Positions 6,925 through 13,887 of a DNA stretch of 29,922 nucleotides are shown here, piece by piece (within the stretch, counting starts at the first letter, position 1; each line of letters opens with the position of its first letter). Source of the stretch: a virus; the IMG/VR virus record IMGVR_UViG_3300012351_000196, positions 1-29,922 of that record. One strand, given 5' to 3'. The notes under the pieces were generated by a model. It was not told the DNA's origin, searched no databases, and saw only the letters and a program-made list of their open reading frames with translations. The translations under genes and the position numbers were made by a program.

Positions 6925-8406
6925 GTGACCAGCCCCCTGCCCGTCCTCCCGCAGATCATCGTCGAGGCCGGCCTCGTCCCGGACAGCCCCGCGCAGGGCG
7001 GCACCGCCATCTTCCTGAACACCGGGCCGGGACTGGGCACCGGCACCCTCGGCACCGCCACCGCCTGGACGCCGATCAGCCAGTGGGTCCTCGGGTTCAC
7101 CATCACCCGGCCGTCGACGAGACTGCAGGGGCCCTTGTGGAACTATCAGCCGGGCACCATCTCGATCCTGCTCGACAACTCCGACGGCCGGTTCGACCCG
7201 GACAACCTCGCCGGGCCCTACGTCACCGGGGGGGTCACCCAGCTCGCCGCCATGGTGCCGGTGCGGTCCCGCTGCAATTTCGGGGCCGGCGCGTACCCGC
7301 TGTACTCCGGGTTCGCCGACGGGTGGCTGCCCGCCACGGTGTCCTACGAGGGCGGCTACGCCGAGCTGACGCTGCCCGCCACCGACGCGTTCAAGGTCCT
7401 CGCCGGGATCACCCTTCCGCCTACGTCAGTTGAGGGGGTCGGCGCGGACACCGGCGCCCGGGTCCGCGACATCCTGACCCGCGCCGGGTGGTACACCTCC
7501 GCCGAGCGCAGCGTCATCGACACCGGCAACTCGCTGCTGCAGGGCACCACCCTCGGCGACACCGCCCTGAACCTCATGCAGGTCGCGGCCGACAGCGAGA
7601 TCGGCCAGCTGTACTGCAACGGGGCCGGGGCGGTCGTGTTCCGGCGGCGGCAGGCACTGCTGACCGACGCCCGGTCCGCCACGGTGCAGGCCGTGTTCGG
7701 GGACCTGCCCGGCACCGTCCAGGCGGCCGGCACCGAACTGGCCTACGCGGCCGTCGGCCGGGCCAGCGACGACACCACGATCGGCAACGACATCCAGGCC
7801 ACCCGGGCCGGCAGCAGCAGCCTGCAGGAGGTCAAGGACGCCGCGAGCATCGCCAAGTACCTGTTCCCCCGGACCTACGCGCGCGCTGACCTGATCCTGC
7901 AGAACGACAGCGACGCGCTGAACTGGGCCCAGTGGGTGCTGGCCGTCGCCAGGGGCGGCGAGGACCGGTTCGAGTCGCTCCAGGTCGACCCGGCGGCGGA
8001 CCCCGGGAACCTGTGGCCGCAGGTCCTCGGCCGCGAGATCGGCGACCGCATCCAGGTGTGGCACCGGCCCGCCGGCCTCGCGACGCCCGTCTCGAAAGAC
8101 TGCTTCATCGCCGGGATCACCCACGTGTGGGACTCGGTGCAGTCCTCGTGGCTGACCACGTGGACGCTGATGGACGCGTCCAAGTACGGGTCGTTCTTCA
8201 CCCTGGACAACCCGACGCTGGGGAAACTCGACAGCAATTCGCTGGCGTTCTTACGGCTTCCACTCCGGCCGGTAGCCCGGGTGGCCGTCCCAGATGGCGG
8301 CGAGGTGGCGCACCGTCTTGCACCAGCCGTCATGGAACACGACGCCGTCGTCCAGGCCGCAGATCACGCAGCCCTGCACGGGACCGTCCGGCGTCTCCAG
8401 GTATGA
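6925..8406 (+). CDS. Minor tail protein (distal tail/baseplate type) with an odd C-terminal extension
   Basis: 493 residues from the GTG at 6925, chosen because GGAGG lies four bases upstream; an in-frame ATG at 6877 has no ribosome binding site. The N-terminal part (WVLGFTITRPSTRLQGPLW, GTISILLDNSDGRFDPDN) is typical of actinophage minor tail proteins that follow the tape measure. The family-like sequence ends at LGKLDSNSLAF near 8250. The last 51 codons (8251-8403) are exactly antisense to the DUF6221 gene and look like random translation, so the natural stop seems to have been lost when that gene was inserted. Confidence 0.75.
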   Translation: MTSPLPVLPQIIVEAGLVPDSPAQGGTAIFLNTGPGLGTGTLGTATAWTPISQWVLGFTITRPSTRLQGPLWNYQPGTISILLDNSDGRFDPDNLAGPYVTGGVTQLAAMVPVRSRCNFGAGAYPLYSGFADGWLPATVSYEGGYAELTLPATDAFKVLAGITLPPTSVEGVGADTGARVRDILTRAGWYTSAERSVIDTGNSLLQGTTLGDTALNLMQVAADSEIGQLYCNGAGAVVFRRRQALLTDARSATVQAVFGDLPGTVQAAGTELAYAAVGRASDDTTIGNDIQATRAGSSSLQEVKDAASIAKYLFPRTYARADLILQNDSDALNWAQWVLAVARGGEDRFESLQVDPAADPGNLWPQVLGREIGDRIQVWHRPAGLATPVSKDCFIAGITHVWDSVQSSWLTTWTLMDASKYGSFFTLDNPTLGKLDSNSLAFLRLPLRPVARVAVPDGGEVAHRLAPAVMEHDAVVQAADHAALHGTVRRLQV

Positions 8407-8538
8407 CCGGCCGCGCTCATGGGCGTGCTCGGCCAGGATCGCCCGCGCGGCCCTGATGAACCGCAAGTCAAGCTCTGTGCCGGCGAGCGGTTCAGCCTCG
8501 TCCAGCCGGGCGGCCGCGAACGCCGCCAGGTCATCCAT
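8251..8538 (-). CDS. DUF6221-type small protein, antisense moron-like gene
   Basis: 95 residues. The architecture matches DUF6221 proteins common in actinomycete prophages: an N-terminal helix DDLAAFAAARLDEAE, a middle CVICGLDDGVVFHDGWC that may bind metal, and a C-terminus VRHLAAIWDGHPGYRPEWKP very like the family's HPGYREEW ending. Function is unknown. It lies on the opposite strand inside the tail operon, overlapping the end of the minor tail gene. GAGAGG upstream could be a ribosome binding site. The hexamer GAGGAT six bases before the ATG could instead be a weak leaderless -10. Confidence 0.75.
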   Translation of the reverse strand: MDDLAAFAAARLDEAEPLAGTELDLRFIRAARAILAEHAHERGRSYLETPDGPVQGCVICGLDDGVVFHDGWCKTVRHLAAIWDGHPGYRPEWKP

Positions 8539-8570
8539 GCCCGCATCCTCTCACCGATCACGGAGGCTGA

Positions 8571-9077
8571 ATGCCGGTACCCAGCTGGGTCGTCGGGCAG
8601 ATCCTCACGGCCAGCGACGTCGACAGCTGGTTCGTCCCGCTCGCCGCGTACAAGACCGCCGACCAGTCCGTCACCTCATCGACGACGCTGGTCAACGACA
8701 GCGAGCTGGTCGTCGCCGTCGCCGCCAGCGCGGTCTACTTCGTCCGCTGCTACCTCAACTTCGAGGGCGGCACCGCCGGGTCCTCCGACCTGAAATGGGG
8801 CTGGACGGTGCCCGCCAGCGCCACGTTCCGGTACACCTGGGCCGGCTGGAACAACACCGGGTCCGTCGCCCGCGCCGGCGACGGGCAGACCGCCACCGAC
8901 ACCCCCTCCTCAGCGACCGCCGGCGCCGGGAACCTGCACGGCGTCATGATGACCGGCACCCTCGCCGTCGCCGCGTCGGCCGGGAACATGCAGTTCAAGT
9001 GGGCGCAGAACACCAGCTCGGCCACCTCCACGATCGTGCACGCCCAGTCGGCCCTGGTCCTGGACCGGATCAGCTGA
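8571..9077 (+). CDS. Minor tail / tail tip structural protein
   Basis: 168 residues, ATG start with GGAGG seven bases upstream. The opening MPVPSWVVGQILTASDVDSWFVP is typical of actinophage tail-tip and fibre-associated proteins. The rest is Ser/Thr/Ala-rich and beta-strand-like (VVAVAASAVYFVRCYLNFEGG; FRYTWAGWNN), as in receptor-binding or decoration modules. No catalytic motif. The stop overlaps the next start (TGATGA). It may take part in host contact, though this is inference from position and composition. Confidence 0.6.
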   Translation: MPVPSWVVGQILTASDVDSWFVPLAAYKTADQSVTSSTTLVNDSELVVAVAASAVYFVRCYLNFEGGTAGSSDLKWGWTVPASATFRYTWAGWNNTGSVARAGDGQTATDTPSSATAGAGNLHGVMMTGTLAVAASAGNMQFKWAQNTSSATSTIVHAQSALVLDRIS

Positions 9078-9454
9078 TGACGACGCTCGCTGACCTGCGG
9101 GCCGGGCAGGCGTTCCTGTTCGTCGCCCAGGTCGTGTCGATCGACGCCGCGGGCACGCACCTGTCCCTGTTCGGGCCCGCGTCCGCGGCGGGCGGCACCG
9201 CGCTGATGGACGCCGCCGGGGTGCTGACCGGGCAGCTCACATCGCCCGCCGCGCAGGTCCCGGTGACCGTGGTCACCGAGTTCGCGCAGGTCAGCACGGG
9301 GGACGTGCTGTCGAACAACGCCACCGGGGAGACGGTCGTCGCCAGGTCGGTCCGGATGCAGCCCGACGGCTCCTGCCACTGGTCGTCCAGCCCGTCCGGC
9401 GGCGTCGTGTACACCACGGCCGGATGGACGATAATCGGTCATGTGGCTTTGTGA
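9077..9454 (+). CDS. Small tail-associated beta protein
   Basis: 125 residues, ATG overlapping the previous stop. Strand-rich sequence (AFLFVAQVVSIDAAGTHLSLFG; VPVTVVTEFAQVSTGDVLSNN) and a C-terminal GGVVYTTAGWTIIGHVAL. No family recognised. Its place at the end of the tail cluster suggests a tail-tip accessory or a short protein acting with the preceding gene. A 45-base gap then separates it from the lysis-related genes. Confidence 0.5.
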   Translation: MTTLADLRAGQAFLFVAQVVSIDAAGTHLSLFGPASAAGGTALMDAAGVLTGQLTSPAAQVPVTVVTEFAQVSTGDVLSNNATGETVVARSVRMQPDGSCHWSSSPSGGVVYTTAGWTIIGHVAL

Positions 9455-9499
9455 CACCAGTCAGGTGACAGGCCATGTGAGCCTCTGAGCGGGGGCACC

Positions 9500-9745
9500 G
9501 TGAGCCAGGGCAGCAGCGTCGCCGCGTTCCTGGCCTCCGCCGTCGTCGTCCTGGGCGGCATCGCCGCGCTCGTCCGGGCCATCTGGCGGACCGCCACCAC
9601 CCTGCGGGAGAACACCCTGGCCGTCAGGAAACTCAGCGGGCAGCTCGAGGAGTACAGCCTCACCCTGGGGCGCCTGGCCGACCGGCTGGGCCACGTCGAG
9701 ACCGAGCTGGGCATCGGGCATCACGGGAGGCCGGGCGGACCGTGA
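9500..9745 (+). CDS. Small membrane protein with coiled coil (holin/spanin-like candidate)
   Basis: 81 residues from a GTG preceded by GCGGGGG. One N-terminal membrane segment (residues about 7-27, VAAFLASAVVVLGGIAALVRAIW) is followed by a charged helix with heptad-like spacing (TLRENTLAVRKLSGQLEEYSLTLGRLADRLGHVETELG). The layout resembles small phage membrane proteins next to lysins. It overlaps the next gene (GTGA). A lysis role is inferred from context only. Confidence 0.55.
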   Translation: MSQGSSVAAFLASAVVVLGGIAALVRAIWRTATTLRENTLAVRKLSGQLEEYSLTLGRLADRLGHVETELGIGHHGRPGGP

Positions 9746-10134
9746 GCCGTGACCGCGAGCCGCCCGGGTCCAGGGCCGTCATCCTGTTCACCTGCACCAT
9801 CCTGGCCACCATCGCGGTGGTGCTCGCCGGCACCTGGTACGCGGTGTATGCCGGCAACCGCAACGCCGCGCGGATCACCGCCAGCGACGCGGTCCTCGCG
9901 CAGCAGGTCCGCGCACTGCAGCGCGCCGTCACCAGCTCGTGTAAGTTCAACGCCGACCTCGCGGGCCTGCCCATCACCGTCAGCCCCGCGACGGGGAAGG
10001 CGACGCTGCTCGGCGTGCAGATCGTCTCCGACGCCCGGGCGACCTGGCGGGGACTGGGGTGCCCCGGCATGCTGCCGCCGCCGTCCCCGTCATTCGCGAA
10101 GTGGGCACGCTACTACCGGCTGCCCGCCGGATAG
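9742..10134 (+). CDS. Membrane-anchored protein in the lysis region
   Basis: 130 residues, GTG start overlapping the previous stop. A short basic N-terminus is followed by one membrane segment (AVILFTCTILATIAVVLAGTWYAVYA, about residues 12-37) and an outer domain with two Cys (SSCKFNAD and LGCPG). The type II topology would put the domain outside the membrane. No family recognised. It lies 11 bases before the lysin and may belong to the lysis cassette. Confidence 0.5.
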   Translation: MSRDREPPGSRAVILFTCTILATIAVVLAGTWYAVYAGNRNAARITASDAVLAQQVRALQRAVTSSCKFNADLAGLPITVSPATGKATLLGVQIVSDARATWRGLGCPGMLPPPSPSFAKWARYYRLPAG

Positions 10135-10145
10135 GAGAAAACCGC

Positions 10146-11123
10146 GTGATCGTCGACTACTCCACGATCCGGCCGCCCGCCGCCGCCCTGAAGGCGGCCG
10201 GGATCACCGCCGTCGGCCGGTACATCGGATGGGACTCCGAGCCCGGCTTCGCCTCGATGGGGAAGAACATCACCGCCAGCGAGGCGCACGCCCTGATCAC
10301 CGCCGGGATCTCCGTCTTCCTCGCGTTCGAGTACGCCGCCGGCGCGGTGACCGGGGGCGCGGACCAGGGGCGCAAGGACGGCGAGCTGGCCACCCGGCAG
10401 CTCACCGCGCTCGCTGCCCCCGCCGGGATGACGGTGTACTTCGCCATCGACTTCGACATACCCGACTACGCCCCGCACCTGGCCGACACCCCGCAGAACG
10501 CGATCGTCAAGCTCGGGCCGGCCGCCGATTACTTCCGCGCGATCAACATGCTGAAGCGCCCGTACAAGGTGGGCGCCTACGGCGGGTACTGGGCGTGCTC
10601 CCGGGCGCTCGACGCGGGGCTGGCCGCCATGGCCTGGCAGACCGTCGCGTGGTCCCCGCTGAACAGGGACGGCAGTCATCGCGTCGACCCGCGGGCGGTG
10701 CTGTACCAGACGGCCGGCACCACGCCGCTGGCCGGCGCCGACGTCAACATCCACGAGGGCACCTCGACGGACTTCGGCCAGTGGCCGCGGCCACAGGCCG
10801 GCCCGCCAGCCCGCCCCGCAACCACGGAGGACGACATGCCATCAGGGCTCATCGCATCGCCGCGCGGCATCCGCGAATCCCGCACCTGGCCGGCCGGCGC
10901 CGCCCGGCAGATCGTGCTCTTCAGCGACTGGGAAGGCGTCCAGGACACGCCGCCGGTCGTGGACCTGCGGGTCGCGCACCTGAGCTCGGCGCCGTTCGGC
11001 GCCGGGCACAAGACCGTCGACGGCACCCTGTCCTACGACATCGGCACCCCGGCCGACTGCAACGGGTGCGCGTTCACCCGCGTCGACGACGGCCCGGCGA
11101 CCGTCGCGTGGCATTGTAACTAA
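10146..11123 (+). CDS. Endolysin with DUF1906 (Rv2525c-like) glycoside-hydrolase domain
   Basis: 325 residues, GTG start with GGAGAAAA upstream. Residues 1-210 form the DUF1906 domain, a TIM-barrel-type fold: VIVDYSTIRPP, AVGRYIGWDSEPGF, FLAFEYAAGAVTGG, VYFAIDFDIPDY and VGAYGGYWACSRA. Acidic residues D4, E62, D102 and D104 are candidate active-site residues. A Pro-rich linker (about 210-230) leads to a C-terminal domain with two Cys (DCNGCAF), perhaps for wall binding. There is no signal peptide, so export would need a holin. The stop overlaps the stop of the convergent HNH gene. Confidence 0.75.
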   Translation: MIVDYSTIRPPAAALKAAGITAVGRYIGWDSEPGFASMGKNITASEAHALITAGISVFLAFEYAAGAVTGGADQGRKDGELATRQLTALAAPAGMTVYFAIDFDIPDYAPHLADTPQNAIVKLGPAADYFRAINMLKRPYKVGAYGGYWACSRALDAGLAAMAWQTVAWSPLNRDGSHRVDPRAVLYQTAGTTPLAGADVNIHEGTSTDFGQWPRPQAGPPARPATTEDDMPSGLIASPRGIRESRTWPAGAARQIVLFSDWEGVQDTPPVVDLRVAHLSSAPFGAGHKTVDGTLSYDIGTPADCNGCAFTRVDDGPATVAWHCN

Positions 11124-11869
11124 GAGTTACCGCGCTGAGCTTCTTTCGTATGATGCCCTTGCGCGAACCTGCGCCAGCGGGATGTGTGAGCATTCCATCC
11201 GGCTGGCTCTCCGCAGCCGCAAGCACAGATCGGCTCGCCGGCCGCTGACGCGGTTGCCGTTCCGCGCCACCGGCTGCCGCCGATATCGTCGTAGCGAATG
11301 TGACAGCGTTCGCACAGCTCGCGGTAGTCCTCCCGGTTGCGGGAGTATTCGCGGCCCTTGATCAGCGCGTAATCGGTGCGCTTTGCCTGCCCGCACTCCT
11401 CGCAGATCCCGGCCTTCGGGAAGTGCTTGCGCAGGTAGGCGTGGATCGCTCCGTAAGAGGCGTCGTCACCCTTCCACTTGGCAGAACGGGCACCTTTGCC
11501 GTAGTGGCCCTTCGCCCAGGTCGGTATTCGCCGCCCCGTGTCGCGCTTCAGGCGCTGTCCGCAGCCGCAGGCGCAGAGTCCTGGCTCGGCCGGGCGGATC
11601 GGCTGGAGGTTTGACCTCTGATTATTGAGGCCATTGCCATCCACGTGCCGGGTCTGCGGCCAGCCGGTGAGCAGCTTGTGCATGTATAGGACCCTGCTGG
11701 GCCCGCGCCCGATAGACGTAACCGCATACGGGCCTTCGCGGCGCCCCTCACGTTCTCTCTCGTAGATGTGCCAGCTGTACTGGCCGACTAGCTCGTGGTC
11801 GGCATCGTCGACCTGCGCGGCCCGGCCGACGGCCTTCTTGCCGCCCAGAGGTATGGTCTTCAGCGTCAT
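11120..11869 (-). CDS. Two-module HNH homing endonuclease
   Basis: 249 residues. The N-terminal half (residues 1-90) is an HNH_3-type nuclease with H64 in LYMHKLL, H75 in TRHVDGNGLNNQRSNL and N87. Then comes a CACGCG knuckle (residues 99-104), a second and different HNH module (about 139-195: ICEECG, YSRNREDYRELCERCHIRY, with C156, C159, C186, C189 and H190), and a second CACGCG knuckle (215-220). The start ATG at 11869 follows GGGAAG. It lies opposite the late genes, between lysin and holin candidate, as free-standing homing endonuclease genes do. An A+T-rich patch upstream holds its likely promoter. Confidence 0.75.
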   Translation of the reverse strand: MTLKTIPLGGKKAVGRAAQVDDADHELVGQYSWHIYEREREGRREGPYAVTSIGRGPSRVLYMHKLLTGWPQTRHVDGNGLNNQRSNLQPIRPAEPGLCACGCGQRLKRDTGRRIPTWAKGHYGKGARSAKWKGDDASYGAIHAYLRKHFPKAGICEECGQAKRTDYALIKGREYSRNREDYRELCERCHIRYDDIGGSRWRGTATASAAGEPICACGCGEPAGWNAHTSRWRRFAQGHHTKEAQRGNS

Positions 11870-11933
11870 CACTTCCCGTGAAGTGGTGGCCAAGCCCCGG
11901 GATGTTAGCGCACCGCCGGGGCACTCGTGTTCT

Positions 11934-11939
11934 ATTTTA
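11934..11939 (-). promoter_or_regulatory. Candidate -10 box for the HNH gene
   Basis: TAAAAT on the - strand, in a short A+T-rich patch unusual for this genome. It lies 64 bases before the ATG. The leader contains an inverted repeat GCCCCGG/CCGGGGC. No strong -35 box was found. Confidence 0.35.
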
Positions 11940-11967
11940 CCTTTCATTCCAGGCGCGGGAGGCCCCG

Positions 11968-12147
11968 GTGAAACGTGTGCGCGCCTGGCTGGCCGGGCAC
12001 CGCAAGCTCGCCGTCGCCGTGGCCGGCGCGGCGCTGACGGTGGCCCTGCAGGCGTGGGGGCCGGGCAACCCGTGGGTGTCGCTGGCGGTACTGGCCGCCA
12101 GCTCGCTCGGCGTCTACCGGGCGCCGAACCGGCCGCCTCCGCCGTAG
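11968..12147 (+). CDS. Small membrane protein, holin candidate
   Basis: 59 residues, GTG start with GGGAGG five bases upstream. A basic start (VKRVRAWLAGHRK) is followed by two hydrophobic segments (LAVAVAGAALTVALQAW and PWVSLAVLAASSLGVY) and a Pro-rich tail. Size, topology and place after the lysin, just before a strong terminator, fit a class II-type holin or a related small actinophage membrane protein. The HNH gene separates it from the lysin. Confidence 0.55.
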   Translation: MKRVRAWLAGHRKLAVAVAGAALTVALQAWGPGNPWVSLAVLAASSLGVYRAPNRPPPP

Positions 12148-12172
12148 TACGCCTGACCCTTCCCGGGGTGAG

Positions 12173-12210
12173 AACAGGGCCCTCGCACAGACGTGCGAGG
12201 GCCTGTTTTC
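12173..12210. terminator. Factor-independent terminator between late genes and the methylase operon
   Basis: Stem GGGCCCTCGCAC / GTGCGAGGGCC with loop AGAC, one bulged G, followed on the + strand by TGTTTTC. It ends the rightward late operon. Read on the - strand, the hairpin is followed by a weaker T-containing stretch, so it may also end the leftward operon that finishes at 12228. Confidence 0.8.
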
Positions 12211-12227
12211 GCGTTCCGGGCGGCCGC

Positions 12228-12779
12228 TTACCTGCCCGGCCGCACAAACCAGGCACCGCCCGCGTACGGATCGACTGTCGCCACCCGTTCGAGCGCGCTT
12301 AGCGCCAGATCGCCCCGTGCCGCCAGGATCAGGGCGGTCGGATAGCTGACCTGACTGCCGTCCGGCCTGCCGAACCCTACGTGATTCCAGCTAGGGCCGT
12401 AGTTGTTGTTTCGCGTGCTCCCGCTGACGCATATCAGGGCGATGCCGTCAGCAGCCCTGACGTACCTTCCTCGCCAATGGCTATTTGATGCCGGGGTTAG
12501 TGCCAGCCCGGACGGATGATTAATGAACCGGTCGACCCACGGGGCCGGGTTGCTGTAGGGCGGGTTCATCCACACCAGCCCGTCCCACGGCGCGGTGAGA
12601 CCGTCATCTAGCACAGTCAGGTACCGCCGTGCCGGGCATGTCCGGAACTCGGGTGCGACCGGGGCGCATACGTCCAGGTCGAAAGTGAGCCCGGCCGCGC
12701 CGAATATCCACCGGGGGGTGTACCACTCGTCATTCGTGCTGGCCACGTCTGCGGCGGTGACCTGGAAGAGGGCGCTCAT
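12228..12779 (-). CDS. Phage DNA N6-adenine methyltransferase (Dam-type)
   Basis: 183 residues. The N-terminal NDEWYTPRWIFGAAGLTFDLDVCAP and the motif WMNPPYSNPAPW (NPPY at residues 72-75, the catalytic motif of amino N6 methylases) match the phage Dam family (PF05869 type). The C-terminal half (PTALILAARGDLALSALERV) also fits. It would methylate adenine in phage DNA, perhaps for protection from host restriction; the target cannot be read from sequence. It is the last gene of a four-gene leftward operon, with its start overlapping the previous stop (ATGA). Confidence 0.85.
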   Translation of the reverse strand: MSALFQVTAADVASTNDEWYTPRWIFGAAGLTFDLDVCAPVAPEFRTCPARRYLTVLDDGLTAPWDGLVWMNPPYSNPAPWVDRFINHPSGLALTPASNSHWRGRYVRAADGIALICVSGSTRNNNYGPSWNHVGFGRPDGSQVSYPTALILAARGDLALSALERVATVDPYAGGAWFVRPGR

Positions 12780-13006
12780 GGCTCACCGCGCCGGCCCCGC
12801 CGCATCGCGGCCTCGCCTTCCCGCTGCCTCTTGCGGGCCTTCCCGCCCGTCGCGTGATCCATCTGCGCCGGGGGCGTCCCGCCGATGCGCTTGCGGCGCC
12901 GCCTCCCCCGGCCCCGCCTCCCCCGGCCCCGCCGGCCCCGCAGCTCCGGCGGCAGCGACATGTCCGCCAGCTGCCCCTGCTGCTGCCGCCTGCTGCCCCT
13001 GGACAC
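12776..13006 (-). CDS. Small very basic protein
   Basis: 76 residues from a GTG 7 bases after the HTH gene's stop; an internal ATG at MSLPPELRG (about 61 residues) is an alternative. The sequence is dominated by Arg/Gly (RGRRGRGRRGRGRRRRKR), as in nucleic-acid-binding tails. The stop overlaps the methylase start (ATGA), which favours this frame over the two other open frames here. No family recognised; the strong base bias leaves some doubt. Confidence 0.45.
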   Translation of the reverse strand: MSRGSRRQQQGQLADMSLPPELRGRRGRGRRGRGRRRRKRIGGTPPAQMDHATGGKARKRQREGEAAMRRGRRGEP

Positions 13007-13012
13007 CCGGCG

Positions 13013-13258
13013 TCACCGCCCGGGATCCCGGGGCGCGGCACCTTCCCCGGCGGCGGCCGCCTGCTCGTGCAGCCGCCGCTTGTAGGCGATGACCTGCGCC
13101 GGGTCGATGCGGACCCCGGCGCCGACCTTCAGCTTCGTGAACACGCCCTGCCGGATCATGCGCTGCACCGTCTTCTCCGACACCCTCAGCCGCCCGGCCA
13201 CCTCAGCCATCGTCAGCAGGTCGAGCGCCTCCGGGCCCACGTCGGTAATCTCAGGCAT
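13013..13258 (-). CDS. Small HTH protein, excisionase-like
   Basis: 81 residues. Residues 15-66 form a MerR/BldC-type winged helix: LLTMAEVAGRLRVSEKTVQRMI, then VGAGVRIDPAQVIAYKRRLHEQ, typical of excisionases and small DNA-bending proteins. Near a tyrosine integrase this suggests Xis, though it is transcribed away from the integrase rather than in the usual xis-int operon. A repressor of the leftward operon is an alternative. The start overlaps the preceding gene's stop by 8 bases. Confidence 0.65.
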   Translation of the reverse strand: MPEITDVGPEALDLLTMAEVAGRLRVSEKTVQRMIRQGVFTKLKVGAGVRIDPAQVIAYKRRLHEQAAAAGEGAAPRDPGR

Positions 13259-13487
13259 GGGCGGCCTCATCGCCTTCGGGGTCGCGAAGGTGGTGAACGT
13301 AATTGACGTCATCGTCGCCGTGCACCGGGCAGCCGGCGTCAGAGCACGACTCCTCCGGGGGATCGCTGCAAACCAGCCTGTCCATCCGCACGCCCTCCTC
13401 TGCCGGGGCCCGGAGACAGGCCCCCGTGTTCTCCCGCCACCGTTGACGGTACATGGAGACATCCGGAGTCCACTCTAGACCAGCCAT
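13251..13487 (-). CDS. Small Cys-containing hypothetical protein
   Basis: 78 residues from the ATG at 13487 (CAGGA six bases upstream); an ATG two codons earlier is possible. It contains a cluster CSDPPEESCSDAGCPVHGD that could bind a metal. No family recognised. It is the first gene of the leftward operon to the methylase, divergent from the gene at 13513 with only 25 bases between, so both are probably controlled from the same short region. Confidence 0.5.
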   Translation of the reverse strand: MAGLEWTPDVSMYRQRWRENTGACLRAPAEEGVRMDRLVCSDPPEESCSDAGCPVHGDDDVNYVHHLRDPEGDEAAHA

Positions 13488-13505
13488 GTCCATCCTGGGT
13501 AGTGT
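13476..13505 (+). promoter_or_regulatory. Leaderless-type promoter of the integrase operon
   Basis: TAGACC (13476-13481), 18 bases, TAGTGT (13500-13505), then 7 bases to the ATG at 13513. No Shine-Dalgarno sequence is present, consistent with a leaderless mRNA. The promoter overlaps the start of the divergent gene. Confidence 0.5.
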
Positions 13506-13512
13506 TGCGGGC

Positions 13513-13887
13513 ATGGGTTACATTGAGCACGCCGCAGTAATCGTCACCGTGTCGGACTACGCCAACGACGACCGTGACCTCGCTCCCGGCCCGAAGGTTG
13601 AGGCGTTCCGCGAGTCGCTGCCGGAGGAGTGGCGGGCGCTCGTCATCGGCCCTGTCCGCGCCGTGGTCAACGGATACGGCACGTACGCCTTCCTGCCGGA
13701 CGGCTCGAAAGAAGGCTGGCGCGACAGCGATCAGGGCGATGAGTACCGCAGCCAGTTCACGGCGATCTTCGCCTTCCGGTACGAGGACGGCTCGTCGCCG
13801 TTCGACGCGGTTGAGGTCCGCTACGGCGGCGACTTCCAGATGGAGTTTGACGGGCCGCGCGCGGCTGATCCAAGAGAGCGGCCGTGA
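13513..13887 (+). CDS. Conserved-type hypothetical protein upstream of integrase
   Basis: 124 residues. MGYIEHAAVIVTVSDY at the start and VNGYGTYAFLPDGSKEGWRDSDQGDEYRSQFTAI later recall a family of small phage and bacterial proteins of unknown function that share the DGSKEGW pattern. The start was set by the leaderless promoter. Its stop overlaps the integrase start (GTGA), so it is co-translated with integrase and sets when integrase is made. It is probably a soluble mixed alpha/beta protein. Confidence 0.6.
   Translation: MGYIEHAAVIVTVSDYANDDRDLAPGPKVEAFRESLPEEWRALVIGPVRAVVNGYGTYAFLPDGSKEGWRDSDQGDEYRSQFTAIFAFRYEDGSSPFDAVEVRYGGDFQMEFDGPRAADPRERP

Noticed and set aside
9660-10070. 136-codon - frame opposite the lysis-region membrane genes
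   Set aside because: The + strand genes have membrane segments, coupled starts and operon context; the - frame has none.
12783-13016. Alternative - strand frame overlapping the small basic protein
   Set aside because: It lacks the ATGA coupling to the methylase and reads as Ala/Gly repeats; the basic frame is preferred, with limited confidence.
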